Shown: positions 1 through 7,910, numbered from the stretch's first letter. The stretch is 64,000 nt of DNA from Clostridium sp. C105KSO13 (GCF_001517425.1 NZ_FBWL01000161.1:1-64000); one strand, 5' to 3'. Program-made: numbers and translations. Notes: a model not told the origin generated them from the letters alone.

Positions 1-84
1 TGGTATAATCGCCAGAGGATTCACAGTGCACTTGGATATAAAACACCTCAGCAAATGGAGGATGAAGCTATTCAGGTTGCATAA
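1..84 (+). CDS. IS3-family transposase, C-terminal fragment
   Basis: An open frame from base 1 to TAA at 82-84 encodes the last 27 residues of an integrase-type (rve) transposase. The motif YNRQRIHSALGYKTP is the conserved C-terminal signature of IS3-family OrfB/InsF proteins, which catalyse cut-and-paste through a DDE active site. The catalytic residues lie upstream of the window. The gene is partial only because the window starts here, so the transposase may be intact in the genome. Confidence 0.8.
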   Translation, partial: WYNRQRIHSALGYKTPQQMEDEAIQVA

Positions 85-127
85 AAAAAGTTCAACTTTT
101 TGTGTCCAATGTATTGACATAGGTCCA
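1..127 (+). mobile_element. Right end of an IS3-family insertion sequence (partial)
   Basis: The window opens inside an insertion sequence. A transposase C-terminus ends at 84, and a terminal sequence reading TGTCCAATGTATTGACATAG (roughly 102-121) runs on to about 127. This resembles the terminal inverted repeats of the IS150/IS3 group. The left part of the element lies outside the window. The flank beginning at 128 is the broken 5' part of a parA-like gene, which supports 127 as the element boundary. The target-site duplication cannot be checked because the other end is missing. Confidence 0.75.
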
Positions 128-179
128 TTCCGACTCCGCCTTTCTGGTTACATACGGAAATCGTTTTGCAGTTTGACAC
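128..179 (-). pseudogene. parA-like ATPase, 5' fragment interrupted by the IS
   Basis: On the minus strand a GTG at 177-179, preceded by a strong AAAGGAGGG ribosome binding site, opens a frame reading VSNCKTISVCNQKGGVG. This is the N-terminus of a ParA/MinD-type ATPase with the deviant Walker A motif KGGVGK. The frame runs into the IS end at the codon where the Walker lysine is expected. The gene is therefore disrupted, and its remainder should lie on the far side of the IS. ParA genes of this type are common in Tn1549-like conjugative elements and plasmids, which fits the accessory character of 1-3480. Confidence 0.7.
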
Positions 180-667
180 TTCTTTTTGCCCTCCTTTCTG
201 AAAATTCATAGCCACCGCATTATGGCTATGTACCTGACCGACTCATTTCCTAATCGGTCATAGCAATATTTGTTCTCAACACCCCTTGCCAAGCAAAATG
301 CTTATGGGAAGTCACTAAGGAACAGACTGCTTATCTGTATCATAGGATTCTAACCTCTGCCGGGTACTCCGCCAGCTCCGTAGAGAAGTATCATTATCAT
401 TCTGACTGTCATCGCCATATCAGGAGCAACCTGATACTCATAACCGGAGTTCTCGCTATTCTGAAATACAGAAATCACGGCGTACCTGCTAAAGTGGCTA
501 TCATCAGAAATAAAGTCTTAGTGAATGACTTATTCAATTTTCAAGCGAAAAGGCTTCCGTTTTTGCTATCCGGAATGAACCCCTTCACTCATTTGGACAA
601 AGGGGTATGAAATGCACACCCAAAATCTCCGCTTTTCCAAAAATTTTTTAAAAAAATTTTTTTGGAA
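180..667. other. Untranslated accessory region upstream of the broken parA
   Basis: This is about 490 bases without a convincing gene. Two inverted repeats lie just upstream of the parA ribosome binding site: ATAGCC/GGCTAT at about 208-229 and GACCGA/TCGGTC at about 236-259. They could form hairpins in the parA leader. A 42-codon minus-strand frame at 350-478 is listed separately. An AT-rich stretch with A/T runs lies at 638-668. No riboswitch or RNA family was recognised. Confidence 0.4.
350..478 (-). CDS. Possible small protein, 42 aa (unrecognised)
   Basis: A minus-strand frame starts at GTG (476-478) with AGGT about 6 bases upstream and ends at TAG (350-352). The product would contain the stretch YQVAPDMAMTVRMIMILLYG, which is amphipathic or hydrophobic and not obviously random. 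It lies upstream of the interrupted parA in the same direction. No family is recognised. The GTG overlaps the TGA stop of an even shorter frame. This may be chance coding. Confidence 0.25.
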   Translation of the reverse strand: MISVFQNSENSGYEYQVAPDMAMTVRMIMILLYGAGGVPGRG

Positions 668-704
668 TAAAAAAGCCGCCTGCTCCGGTTATGAAACAGA
701 CGGC
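668..704 (-). terminator. Intrinsic terminator of the zinc-ribbon gene pair
   Basis: On the minus strand GCCGTCTG pairs with CAGGCGGC across a 14-base loop and is followed directly by a T run (A run at 668-674 on the plus strand). It lies 11 bases beyond the stop of the small gene at 715-894 and closes that two-gene unit. Confidence 0.75.
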
Positions 705-714
705 AAAACACGTT

Positions 715-894
715 CTAAATGTATTCAATTTTCAATTTCTTTTTCTTTGCTTCAAGCACTTTACATAGAACATCATCTACTGCATCGGTGTATCGTCCCT
801 GAGCTGCTAAATTGTTCTTCAGTTCGATGAGCGATTGTATCACTCGGCTTCGTTCTTCTTCATTTAAGTATAGATGATAGGTTTTCTCTCTCAT
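715..894 (-). CDS. Small hypothetical protein of mobile elements, 59 aa
   Basis: This is a short, highly charged protein beginning MREKTYHLYLNEEER and containing LKNNLAAQGRYTDAVDDVL, ending in a lysine-rich tail. Similar small proteins occur in clostridial conjugative elements, but no function is known to me. I start it at ATG 892-894 rather than at an earlier in-frame codon, for two reasons. GGAGGG lies 7 bases upstream, and the ATG overlaps the TGA of the preceding zinc-ribbon gene (ATGA), indicating translational coupling. The intrinsic terminator follows immediately. Confidence 0.6.
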   Translation of the reverse strand: MREKTYHLYLNEEERSRVIQSLIELKNNLAAQGRYTDAVDDVLCKVLEAKKKKLKIEYI

Positions 895-2276
895 TGGCTG
901 TCCCTCCATCTTTCAAATGTATTTTTGATTATCTCCACATCTTCCTCTGTATCAGAAGAAATAAATATATGTACGCTCTGAAAAGCTTTCTTTAAGCTAT
1001 TGGCATAATCCAGTTCTGTGCCTTTCATCGGCAACTTAATCAGCCTTATTCCTCTTTGCTTGCACATATATGCTTTCATTATTTCTATATTCTCATCGGT
1101 ACTTCCTGACTCAATAGCCAACTTTTCTGAAGGTATGTATGTTTCAAGCGGAACTCCAAGCAATCGGTCAGAACCAAGTTCTGCTTTCAAGCCTTTCTTA
1201 TTAGAATAATAGCTGACAGCCAAAGCAGGAAATAATGACAAATACTCCTGTTCACAAATTCGGCAGCCTTTATTCAATATCGTTCTTTCATTTATTTTCA
1301 TACTCCACGAATGACCGTGCCTGCATTTCCACCACGCTCTCTTTGCTGAAGTTCGTGATACTTGTGTCGGTTTCAATTTATTCTGTTCATAATCCCATTC
1401 GCTGAGAAGCTGACTGTCTGTTGTCGCCAAATCATTATATCCGGCAAGGACTTCTCTCTCTGCACAAACGGGGCATACCGTACCTTTCACACGAGCATTG
1501 ATAACTGATTTCCACTCGTTACCGCATTTTCTGCACTTCCACCAGACATTTTTCCTCGACTTTGCATTTACTTCATCAGGCTTCAATGGCAAGTTCTTCT
1601 CCGACCACTCCGAAGCAATTTCAGGGTGTGTTGTCTGCAAATCGTTAAACCCTTGCAGGAATATGTACCCACTGCAATACGGGCATTTACTGCCACCGGA
1701 ACGTGTAGAAATAAGGGTGTTCCACTCCCTGCCACAATCCTTACATTTCCACCAAGCCTTACGATTGGCAAAGACCGTAACCTGAGTTGGAAGTATCGGA
1801 TAATTTCTGTCCGACCACTCGGCAGCTATATCCGGCAGAAGCGTTGCAAGGTCATTAAATCCTGCCAACACTTTATTGTGGGAGCAATACGGGCAACCTG
1901 TTTTATTTATTGTCCTGCTCTTAACGGCAGCTTCCCACTCGTGTCCTTTCTCACATCTCCATATCACTTTCTTATGAGAACCAATAGAAACCTCTGTCGG
2001 TTTTATCTTATTCTTTCTCGACCACTGCTTTACCAGTAGCGGCTCTAATGTCGCCAAATCGTTAATTCCTGCAATTACTCTTACACCAGAGCATATCGGG
2101 CATTTCTCTCCATTGGAACGAGCCTTAACGCTTGTCTTCCATTCGTGACCACAAGCACCTTTCCACCATACTTTTTTATTTGAACCGAAAGTAATGTCAT
2201 CAGGCGTAAGCGTTAAATTCTTTTCCGACCATTCCATAATAAGCTCAGGGTGTACTTCTGCTAAACTGTTATTCAT
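891..2276 (-). CDS. Five zinc-ribbon repeats fused to a nuclease-like C-terminal domain
   Basis: A 461-residue protein built from five repeats of about 68 residues. Each repeat follows the pattern P-E-(x)-EWSxKN...KPxxV...KKVWWKC..GHEW....RxxGxxCPxC. This matches the treble-clef/zinc-ribbon family PF14311 (formerly DUF4379). Repeat 1 has a shifted first cysteine pair (WWKGACGHEW). After residue ~350 comes a different domain with ETYIPSEKLAIES. This resembles the (E/D)hhIPxxKLAIE core of Vsr-like and homing-type PD-(D/E)xK nucleases, which often accompany these zinc repeats. Start: ATG 2274-2276 has GAGG 7 bases upstream, so the upstream TTG was not used. It likely binds DNA through the repeats; cleavage is inferred only. 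It is coupled to the small gene at 715-894. Confidence 0.75.
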   Translation of the reverse strand: MNNSLAEVHPELIMEWSEKNLTLTPDDITFGSNKKVWWKGACGHEWKTSVKARSNGEKCPICSGVRVIAGINDLATLEPLLVKQWSRKNKIKPTEVSIGSHKKVIWRCEKGHEWEAAVKSRTINKTGCPYCSHNKVLAGFNDLATLLPDIAAEWSDRNYPILPTQVTVFANRKAWWKCKDCGREWNTLISTRSGGSKCPYCSGYIFLQGFNDLQTTHPEIASEWSEKNLPLKPDEVNAKSRKNVWWKCRKCGNEWKSVINARVKGTVCPVCAEREVLAGYNDLATTDSQLLSEWDYEQNKLKPTQVSRTSAKRAWWKCRHGHSWSMKINERTILNKGCRICEQEYLSLFPALAVSYYSNKKGLKAELGSDRLLGVPLETYIPSEKLAIESGSTDENIEIMKAYMCKQRGIRLIKLPMKGTELDYANSLKKAFQSVHIFISSDTEEDVEIIKNTFERWRDSQ

Positions 2277-2355
2277 AGCCAAACCTCAACCTCCTTGTGC
2301 TTAGAGTATATGAAGTTTTAGCTTTATCTTGTAGTTTGCGAATATCCGTATAAAT

Positions 2356-2400
2356 AGAAAAAGCCCTTTGAGAAAAGGATTTTCTCCTCTCTCAAAGGGC
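2356..2400 (-). terminator. Intrinsic terminator of the MerR gene
   Basis: On the minus strand GCCCTTTGAGA pairs with TCTCAAAGGGC around a short loop and is followed by TTTTT. It lies about 50 bases after the stop of the MerR/TipAS gene. Confidence 0.8.
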
Positions 2401-2450
2401 AAGTTCAAAACTGGATTTATCGTGTACATTACATAAATAAAAATTCAATT

Positions 2451-3191
2451 TTACTCTGCATTATCACAATATATCTCTATTGCATCTGCTACAAATATTG
2501 CTGTACCTTCTCCACCATATGCATCAATATTTGTTGTAAAATCTCCACCTCCTGAATACATTTTTCCTAATCCACGCAAAATCTTATTTGTACAAGTATA
2601 TAAGTTTTGGGTAATATAATCCTGTAATCTTCTTACAAGATTCTGTGCATCATCAGATGCTGGATTCATATTCTTCATCTCTCCGGCTTCTTTAAAAAAA
2701 AGCATAAATCTATCTGCTAAGATTTTCTCATCTTCTTCAGTTCGATTCTTTTGCTTTTCTTCCATCTCCTTATATTCTGGTGTATTACCGTATAATTCCT
2801 TTGCCTGTCTGCTATATTCATCTAATTTACTTCTATCAAAAGCCTTAAAATCCATGTGTTTCACTCCTAACAATTTTATTCCAAGAGCAAAGTTCATTAA
2901 GTTCTCAATATGTTCCTTTTTAAGCCTAAGCAGCTCTATTTGTTGTTCTAAAGCTTTGCTTCTGTCAAAATCAGGACTATTAACAATCATCTTAATGTCT
3001 TTAAGAGGAAACTCCAATTCTCGAAACAGCAGAATATGTTGAAGGCGTTCCAAATCTGCATCGTCATACAATCTGTAACCCGCATCGGTGTATCCCGTCG
3101 GATGTAAAAGACCAATCTTGTCATAATATTGTAGAGTGCGTATACTCACTCCGGCAAGCTTACTCACCTCATTTACTGTCATCATCATCAT
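2451..3191 (-). CDS. MerR-family regulator with TipAS effector domain
   Basis: A 246-residue transcription factor. Residues ~3-75 are a MerR winged helix (VNEVSKLAGVSIRTLQYYDK), followed by a coiled-coil dimerisation helix (~80-110). A C-terminal TipAS antibiotic-recognition domain (PF07739) includes YTCTNKILRGLGKMY and ends NIDAYGGEGTAIF. TipA-type proteins sense bound drugs and activate promoters with over-long spacers. Four ATGs in a row follow GGAGG, so the start could be any of the first three. Its own promoter has the expected 19-bp spacer. No transporter or resistance gene is adjacent, so the target may be the gene itself. Confidence 0.88.
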   Translation of the reverse strand: MMMMTVNEVSKLAGVSIRTLQYYDKIGLLHPTGYTDAGYRLYDDADLERLQHILLFRELEFPLKDIKMIVNSPDFDRSKALEQQIELLRLKKEHIENLMNFALGIKLLGVKHMDFKAFDRSKLDEYSRQAKELYGNTPEYKEMEEKQKNRTEEDEKILADRFMLFFKEAGEMKNMNPASDDAQNLVRRLQDYITQNLYTCTNKILRGLGKMYSGGGDFTTNIDAYGGEGTAIFVADAIEIYCDNAE

Positions 3192-3213
3192 TTCCTCCTC
3201 TCTCGATAAATAT

Positions 3214-3244
3214 ACTTTAAACCATTACGCAACGTAGGAGTCAA
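3214..3244 (-). promoter_or_regulatory. MerR-type promoter/operator with 19-bp spacer
   Basis: TTGACT (3239-3244) and TAAAGT (3214-3219) are separated by 19 bp. That is the lengthened spacer characteristic of MerR-controlled promoters. The spacer holds the dyad TACG-TTG-CGTA. The site precedes the TipAS-type MerR gene, so autoregulation is likely. Confidence 0.7.
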
Positions 3245-3300
3245 CAGTTTTTTCAAAAAATATTTTATACAAATTCCCGATTTGTATTTCTGTTTGTTTT

Positions 3301-3330
3301 AAAAATGGGCAATCCCGATTGGAATTGCCC
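3301..3330 (-). terminator. Intrinsic terminator downstream of lysS
   Basis: Minus strand: GGGCAAT pairs with ATTGCCC and is followed by ATTTTT. It lies about 150 bases beyond the lysS stop and upstream of the MerR promoter, so it probably ends greA-lysS transcription. Confidence 0.65.
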
Positions 3331-3385
3331 ACTCACTGCACTAATTATGCGATTTTTTCTTGCTTGCACCGATTTATGCATCAAT

Positions 3386-3478
3386 TGATGTAAGTTTGAT
3401 GTAAATCGCTGTTTTTTCAGTTTTTTATCAAATGAAGTACGTCCCGTTTATTTTGTAAAACGGTACATCTTTACATCA
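3386..3478. repeat. Short repeats TGATGTAA near lysS 3' end
   Basis: TGATGTAA occurs at 3386-3393 and 3397-3404 (11-bp period) and inverted at 3471-3478. An 11-bp period suits protein binding on one face of the helix, as in integrase arm-type sites of conjugative elements. They lie exactly between accessory DNA and the housekeeping run. The role is inferred. Confidence 0.35.
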
Positions 3479-3480
3479 TC

Positions 3481-5451
3481 TTAATAGAGCTTTGCACCTG
3501 CTGGAATGTGGTCATCAACCATCAGAAGATTCAGCCCTTCGTGACCGTCTTCCTCGTGTACTGCTGAAATCAGCATACCCTCGGAATCAATTCCCATCAT
3601 CTTTCTTGGTGGCAGGTTCACGATAGCAATTGCTGTCTTACCAACCAGTTCTTCCGGCTCGTAATAGTCGTGAATACCGCTTAAAATCACACGGTCTTTG
3701 CGTTCTCCGTCATCTAATGTAAACTTCAGAAGCTTCTTTGACTTCGGTACTGCTTCACAAGCTAAAATCTTAACTGCTCTGAAATCAGACTTACTGAATG
3801 TATCGAAATCTACCATTTCTTCAAAGATTGGCTCAATCTTCACATTAGAGAAATCAATCTTTTCAGACTCAGTTTTTACATTTTTTTCAGGTGCTTCAGA
3901 AGCTGTATTATTTACATCATTTTTCTTATTTACACCATCTAAGGACTTCATTGTCGGGAACAGCAATACATCTCTGATCGCCGCCGAGTCTGTCAGCAGC
4001 ATGCACATTCTATCTATTCCGAATCCAATTCCCCCGGTAGGCGGCATTGCAATTTCCAGTGCATTCAGGAAATCTTCATCTGTTGTATTGGCCTCTTCAT
4101 CTCCCTGTGCCAGCAATGCTTCCTGTGCCTTGAATCTTTCTCTCTGATCAATCGGATCGTTCAGCTCTGAGTAGGCATTTGCCATCTCCCAGCCGTTCAT
4201 AAAGAATTCAAAACGTTCTACATGCTCTGGATTCTCGGGTTTCTTTTTTGTCAGCGGTGATATCTCTATAGGATGATCCATGACAAAGGTAGGCTGAATC
4301 AGATGTTCCTCAACATACTCTTCAAAGAGCATACTCAAGATATCTCCCTTCTGATGCCTATCCTCAAATTCGATACCTTTTTCCTTTGCCAGAGCTTTTG
4401 CTTCCTCTGTAGTCTTAATTTCATTAAAATCAATTCCTGCGTACTTTTTCAGAGCGTCTACCATTGTGATTCTTTCAAAGGGCTTACCCAAATCCATTGC
4501 GACTCCGTTGTACTCAATGGTTGTGGTTCCCAGCACTTCCTGTGCCACATAGCGGTACAGGTTCTCTGTCAGATCCATCATGCCATGATAATCTGTATAT
4601 GCCTGGTACAGCTCCATCAATGTGAATTCCGGATTGTGTCTTGTGTCCAGACCCTCATTGCGGAATACCCGGCCGATTTCGTACACGCGCTCCATACCTC
4701 CCACAATCAGTCTCTTCAGATATAACTCCAGAGAAATACGGAGTTTAAAGTCTTCGTCCAAAGCATTAAAGTGTGTCTCAAATGGTCTTGCAGCAGCACC
4801 GCCTGCATTGTTCACCAGCATGGGAGTCTCTACTTCCATGAAGCCTTCGCCGTCCAAGTATCTTCTGATAGCGCTTAAAATTCTGGAGCGTTTGATAAAT
4901 GTATCTTTTACTTCGGGATTCATGATTAAGTCCACATATCTCTGGCGGTAACGGATATCTGTGTTTGTAAGACCGTGGAATTTCTCAGGCAGAATCTGAA
5001 GGCTCTTGGAAAGCAGTGTGACAGATGCCGCATGGACAGATATCTCACCTGTCTTTGTCTTAAATACTTCACCTGTGATTCCTACTATATCACCCACATC
5101 CATTTTCTTAAATGCTTTGTAGGCCTCTTCTCCGATGCTGTCTCTGGCCACATAGGACTGGATGTTTCCTGCCAGATCCTGTACGTTGCAAAAGGATGCC
5201 TTCCCCATGACACGCTTAGACATCATGCGGCCCGCAACGGATACTTCTTTCCCCTCCAGTTCCTCAAAATTATCCTTCAATTCCTGGCTGTGGTGGGTCT
5301 GATTATATTTTGTAATAACAAATGGATCCTTTCCATTTGCCTGTAAATCTGCCAGCTTTTCACGGCGGACCTTTCTCAACTGGTTCAGGTCAGGCTCCTG
5401 TGCATTTTTCTGCTGCTGGTTTTTCTGATTATTTTTCTGCTGTTCGGACAA
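3481..5451 (-). CDS. lysS: Lysyl-tRNA synthetase with C-terminal tRNA-binding domain
   Basis: Class II enzyme charging tRNA-Lys. The N-terminal OB fold covers ~60-170. Motif 2 (YEIGRVFRNEG) lies in the catalytic core, and motif 3 appears as GGIGFGIDRMCML near residue ~490. At 656 residues it is about 150 longer than a standard LysS. After a low-complexity linker (~510-545) there is an EMAPII/Trbp111-type domain with FDTFSKSDFRAVKI and LPPRKMMGIDSEGMLIS, like the C-terminus of MetRS. This domain should raise tRNA affinity. The extreme N-terminus is N/Q/K-rich. It is co-transcribed with greA, 74 bases upstream. Confidence 0.97.
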   Translation of the reverse strand: MSEQQKNNQKNQQQKNAQEPDLNQLRKVRREKLADLQANGKDPFVITKYNQTHHSQELKDNFEELEGKEVSVAGRMMSKRVMGKASFCNVQDLAGNIQSYVARDSIGEEAYKAFKKMDVGDIVGITGEVFKTKTGEISVHAASVTLLSKSLQILPEKFHGLTNTDIRYRQRYVDLIMNPEVKDTFIKRSRILSAIRRYLDGEGFMEVETPMLVNNAGGAAARPFETHFNALDEDFKLRISLELYLKRLIVGGMERVYEIGRVFRNEGLDTRHNPEFTLMELYQAYTDYHGMMDLTENLYRYVAQEVLGTTTIEYNGVAMDLGKPFERITMVDALKKYAGIDFNEIKTTEEAKALAKEKGIEFEDRHQKGDILSMLFEEYVEEHLIQPTFVMDHPIEISPLTKKKPENPEHVERFEFFMNGWEMANAYSELNDPIDQRERFKAQEALLAQGDEEANTTDEDFLNALEIAMPPTGGIGFGIDRMCMLLTDSAAIRDVLLFPTMKSLDGVNKKNDVNNTASEAPEKNVKTESEKIDFSNVKIEPIFEEMVDFDTFSKSDFRAVKILACEAVPKSKKLLKFTLDDGERKDRVILSGIHDYYEPEELVGKTAIAIVNLPPRKMMGIDSEGMLISAVHEEDGHEGLNLLMVDDHIPAGAKLY

Positions 5452-5479
5452 TATTTTCTCCTCCCTTTATATGCGAATT

Positions 5480-5505
5480 CAGACCCCTGGTAAATAAGGG
5501 GTCTG
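5480..5505 (-). other. Hairpin between greA and lysS
   Basis: CAGACCCC (5480-5487) and GGGGTCTG (5498-5505) form a perfect 8-bp stem in the 74-base greA-lysS spacer. No T run follows, so it is more likely a processing or stability element than a terminator. Its core resembles the stem of repeat family A found elsewhere in the window. Confidence 0.5.
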
Positions 5506-5525
5506 GACGATGCTTTAATTTTCTG

Positions 5526-6011
5526 TTACATGGAACGGCTGATTTCAAGTACTTTATACTGAATCTGACCGGCTTGTGTTTCTACGTCTACCAGCTCTCC
5601 GGCCTTCTTGCCGAGCAAAGCCTGCCCTACCGGTGATTCATTGGAAATCTTGCCTTCTAAGCTATTTGCCTCTGTGGAGCCAACAATTTTGAATTCCATT
5701 TCCTCATCATACGTTACATCAAATACTTTGACTTTACATCCTACGTTAATTTTGTCAAAATCTACTTCATCTTCAACTACTACTTCTGCATTCTTAAGGA
5801 TGCCTTCCAATTCTTCGATGCGAGCCTCAATATCGCGCTGCTCATCTTTCGCTGCATCATATTCTGCATTCTCAGACAGGTCCCCCTGTTCTCTTGCTTC
5901 CTTAATCTTTGCAGCGACTTCCTTACGTTTGACGACCTTCAGATTCTCCAGTTCGTCTTCCAGCGCCTTGAGGCCTGCATAAGTAAGTAATCTTTTCTTT
6001 GCTTCTGCCAT
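5526..6011 (-). CDS. greA: Transcription elongation factor GreA
   Basis: A 161-residue GreA, which reactivates backtracked RNA polymerase by stimulating transcript cleavage. The N-terminal coiled coil carries the acidic tip (DLSENAEYDAAKDEQ) that enters the secondary channel. The C-terminal FKBP-like domain includes SPVGQALLGKKAGE. Length is standard. It is first gene of greA-lysS, driven by the consensus promoter in the dusB 3' end. Confidence 0.97.
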   Translation of the reverse strand: MAEAKKRLLTYAGLKALEDELENLKVVKRKEVAAKIKEAREQGDLSENAEYDAAKDEQRDIEARIEELEGILKNAEVVVEDEVDFDKINVGCKVKVFDVTYDEEMEFKIVGSTEANSLEGKISNESPVGQALLGKKAGELVDVETQAGQIQYKVLEISRSM

Positions 6012-6152
6012 TGTTATTTGCTCCCTTTCTTTTCTGTTTCTTCTCCGTATTTTAATCTCTTTATACTAGCACAGCAGGCTGCTCCTTTTTGATGACAGTA
6101 TGCCTCAGCCTTAATACACGTCCTGTTTAAATTTATATTTCACAATTTCAAT

Positions 6153-6181
6153 ATTATAACCAATACCTATAGTGATGTCAA
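6153..6181 (-). promoter_or_regulatory. Consensus sigma-A promoter for greA-lysS
   Basis: TTGACA (6176-6181), 17-bp spacer, TATAAT (6153-6158): a perfect consensus promoter on the minus strand. The -35 box lies within the last codons of dusB. The predicted leader to greA is about 135 bases. Confidence 0.85.
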
Positions 6182-7126
6182 GATATTTTCAAGGCCTTCA
6201 TAAGTCTCTGCCTTATTTATTTCATCTCTCAGTCTTGCAGCACCATGAAGGCCCTTCACATACCATGCCACATGCTTTCTCATCTCACGGATCCCTAAAT
6301 ACTCTCCCTTATATTGAAGCTGGAGTCTTGCATGCCGCAGCATAGTATTCTTGATTTCATCTTTCGTTGGTCTGGGGGCCAGCTTTCCTGTTTGCTCATA
6401 CATTGTCAGTTCAGAAAAAATCCATGGATTCCCCTGAGCGCCCCGGGCTATCATGATTCCGTTACAGCCGGTTTGTTCTTTCATGGCAATTGCCTTTTCG
6501 CATGATGTTACATCACCATTACCGATGACGGGAATGGATACTGCTTCTTTTACCTGACGGATAATGTCCCAGTCCGCTTTGCCGGAATAATACTGTTCTC
6601 TCGTTCTCCCATGAACCGCCACAGCTGCGGCACCGGCACTTTCAATGATTTTAGCTATCTCCACTGCATTGACATGCCCGTCATCAAAACCTTTTCTGAT
6701 TTTTACAGTCACCGGATTTTCAATAGCCTTTACAACAGCACTTACAAGCTCATACACCAGCTTCGGATTCTTCATAAGTGCCGAACCTTCGCCATTTTTC
6801 ACCACTTTAGGAACCGGGCATCCCATGTTGATATCCAGAAATGTAAAGGGGCGTTCTTCTATTCTTTTAGCCATTTCGCTCATGATCTCCGGATCGGAGC
6901 CAAAAAGCTGCAGGGATACGGGAAGCTCTTCTGGGTGAATTGTCAGAAGGCTCTCTGTATTTTTATTGTGATACATAATAGCCTTGGCACTTACCATTTC
7001 CATACATACAACCCCGGCACCCTGCTCCTTGCAGAGAAAGCGAAATGGCAGGTCTGTTACTCCTGCCATGGGACCCAGTATATAAGAGTTTTTAAGTTCA
7101 ATATTCCCAATTCTCAGATGTTTCAT
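6167..7126 (-). CDS. dusB: tRNA-dihydrouridine synthase DusB
   Basis: A 319-residue FMN enzyme reducing uridine in the tRNA D-loop. The TIM barrel begins with LGPMAGVTDLPFR. The catalytic Cys loop is DINMGCPVPKVVKNGEGSAL, and FMN-binding segments include VHGRTREQYYSGKADW and IMIARGAQGNPWIF. Length matches the family. The start is 10 bases downstream of coaX. It closes the argF-birA-coaX run. Confidence 0.95.
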   Translation of the reverse strand: MKHLRIGNIELKNSYILGPMAGVTDLPFRFLCKEQGAGVVCMEMVSAKAIMYHNKNTESLLTIHPEELPVSLQLFGSDPEIMSEMAKRIEERPFTFLDINMGCPVPKVVKNGEGSALMKNPKLVYELVSAVVKAIENPVTVKIRKGFDDGHVNAVEIAKIIESAGAAAVAVHGRTREQYYSGKADWDIIRQVKEAVSIPVIGNGDVTSCEKAIAMKEQTGCNGIMIARGAQGNPWIFSELTMYEQTGKLAPRPTKDEIKNTMLRHARLQLQYKGEYLGIREMRKHVAWYVKGLHGAARLRDEINKAETYEGLENILTSL

Positions 7127-7136
7127 GTCTATTATC

Positions 7137-7910
7137 TCACCGTTTTTTATTTTTATTATAAATCAGACGGAGTCCGTTCAAAGTTAAATCTGATTTATAA
7201 ATATCGATACTGTCCGTCTCCCGGGCAATGATTTTCCCTAGGCCTCCCGTGGCCACTACAGTCAGATTTTCGTATCCGGATTCTTCTTTTATCTTGTTGA
7301 CAATATACTCTGTCTGCCCAATAGCACCGTACACAAGCCCGGCCTGCATACTGGATATTGTCTCTTTTGCCAGTATGGACTTAGGTCTCTTAATTTCAAT
7401 TGCCGGGAGCATAGCAGCTCCGCCCCAGAGAGAACGTGCAGCAGTTTCAATACCCGGAGCGGTGATGCCCGCTTCAAAGGTTCCTCCCGGGCCGATCAAA
7501 TCATATGTGGTTGCGGTTCCGAAATCTACTACAACGACAGGCCCTCCATAAAGTTCATATCCTGCCACTGCATCCACAATACGGTCCGGGCCGATTTCCT
7601 TGGGATTCTCAGTCACAATCCGGATACCTGTTTTCGTACCCGCAGATACCACCAGAGGACTCACACTTAAGTATTTAATAATCCCGTTTACCAACGAATG
7701 CATGATATCCGGCACTACAGAAGCTATAATAACCGCATCCACATCACGGGCATGTATATCCCGATGCTGCAGGATGTCGCAGATTGAAAACCCATACTCA
7801 TCTGAAGTTCTCGGCTGTTTCGTAGTCATACGAAAAGTTCCTGTCAGTTTGTCGTTATTGAACACTCCCAGCGTTATGTTTGTATTCCCAACATCAATCG
7901 TCAGTAACAT
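7137..7910 (-). CDS. coaX: Type III pantothenate kinase
   Basis: A 257-residue ASKHA-fold kinase for the first step of coenzyme A synthesis. It shows the N-terminal phosphate motif ([12 protein letters not shown]), the [16 protein letters not shown] pantothenate region, the [12 protein letters not shown] aspartate loop and VATGGLG near the C-terminus. The 17-base overlap with the preceding DUF6145-like gene indicates co-translation. Confidence 0.95.
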   Translation of the reverse strand: MLLTIDVGNTNITLGVFNNDKLTGTFRMTTKQPRTSDEYGFSICDILQHRDIHARDVDAVIIASVVPDIMHSLVNGIIKYLSVSPLVVSAGTKTGIRIVTENPKEIGPDRIVDAVAGYELYGGPVVVVDFGTATTYDLIGPGGTFEAGITAPGIETAARSLWGGAAMLPAIEIKRPKSILAKETISSMQAGLVYGAIGQTEYIVNKIKEESGYENLTVVATGGLGKIIARETDSIDIYKSDLTLNGLRLIYNKNKKR

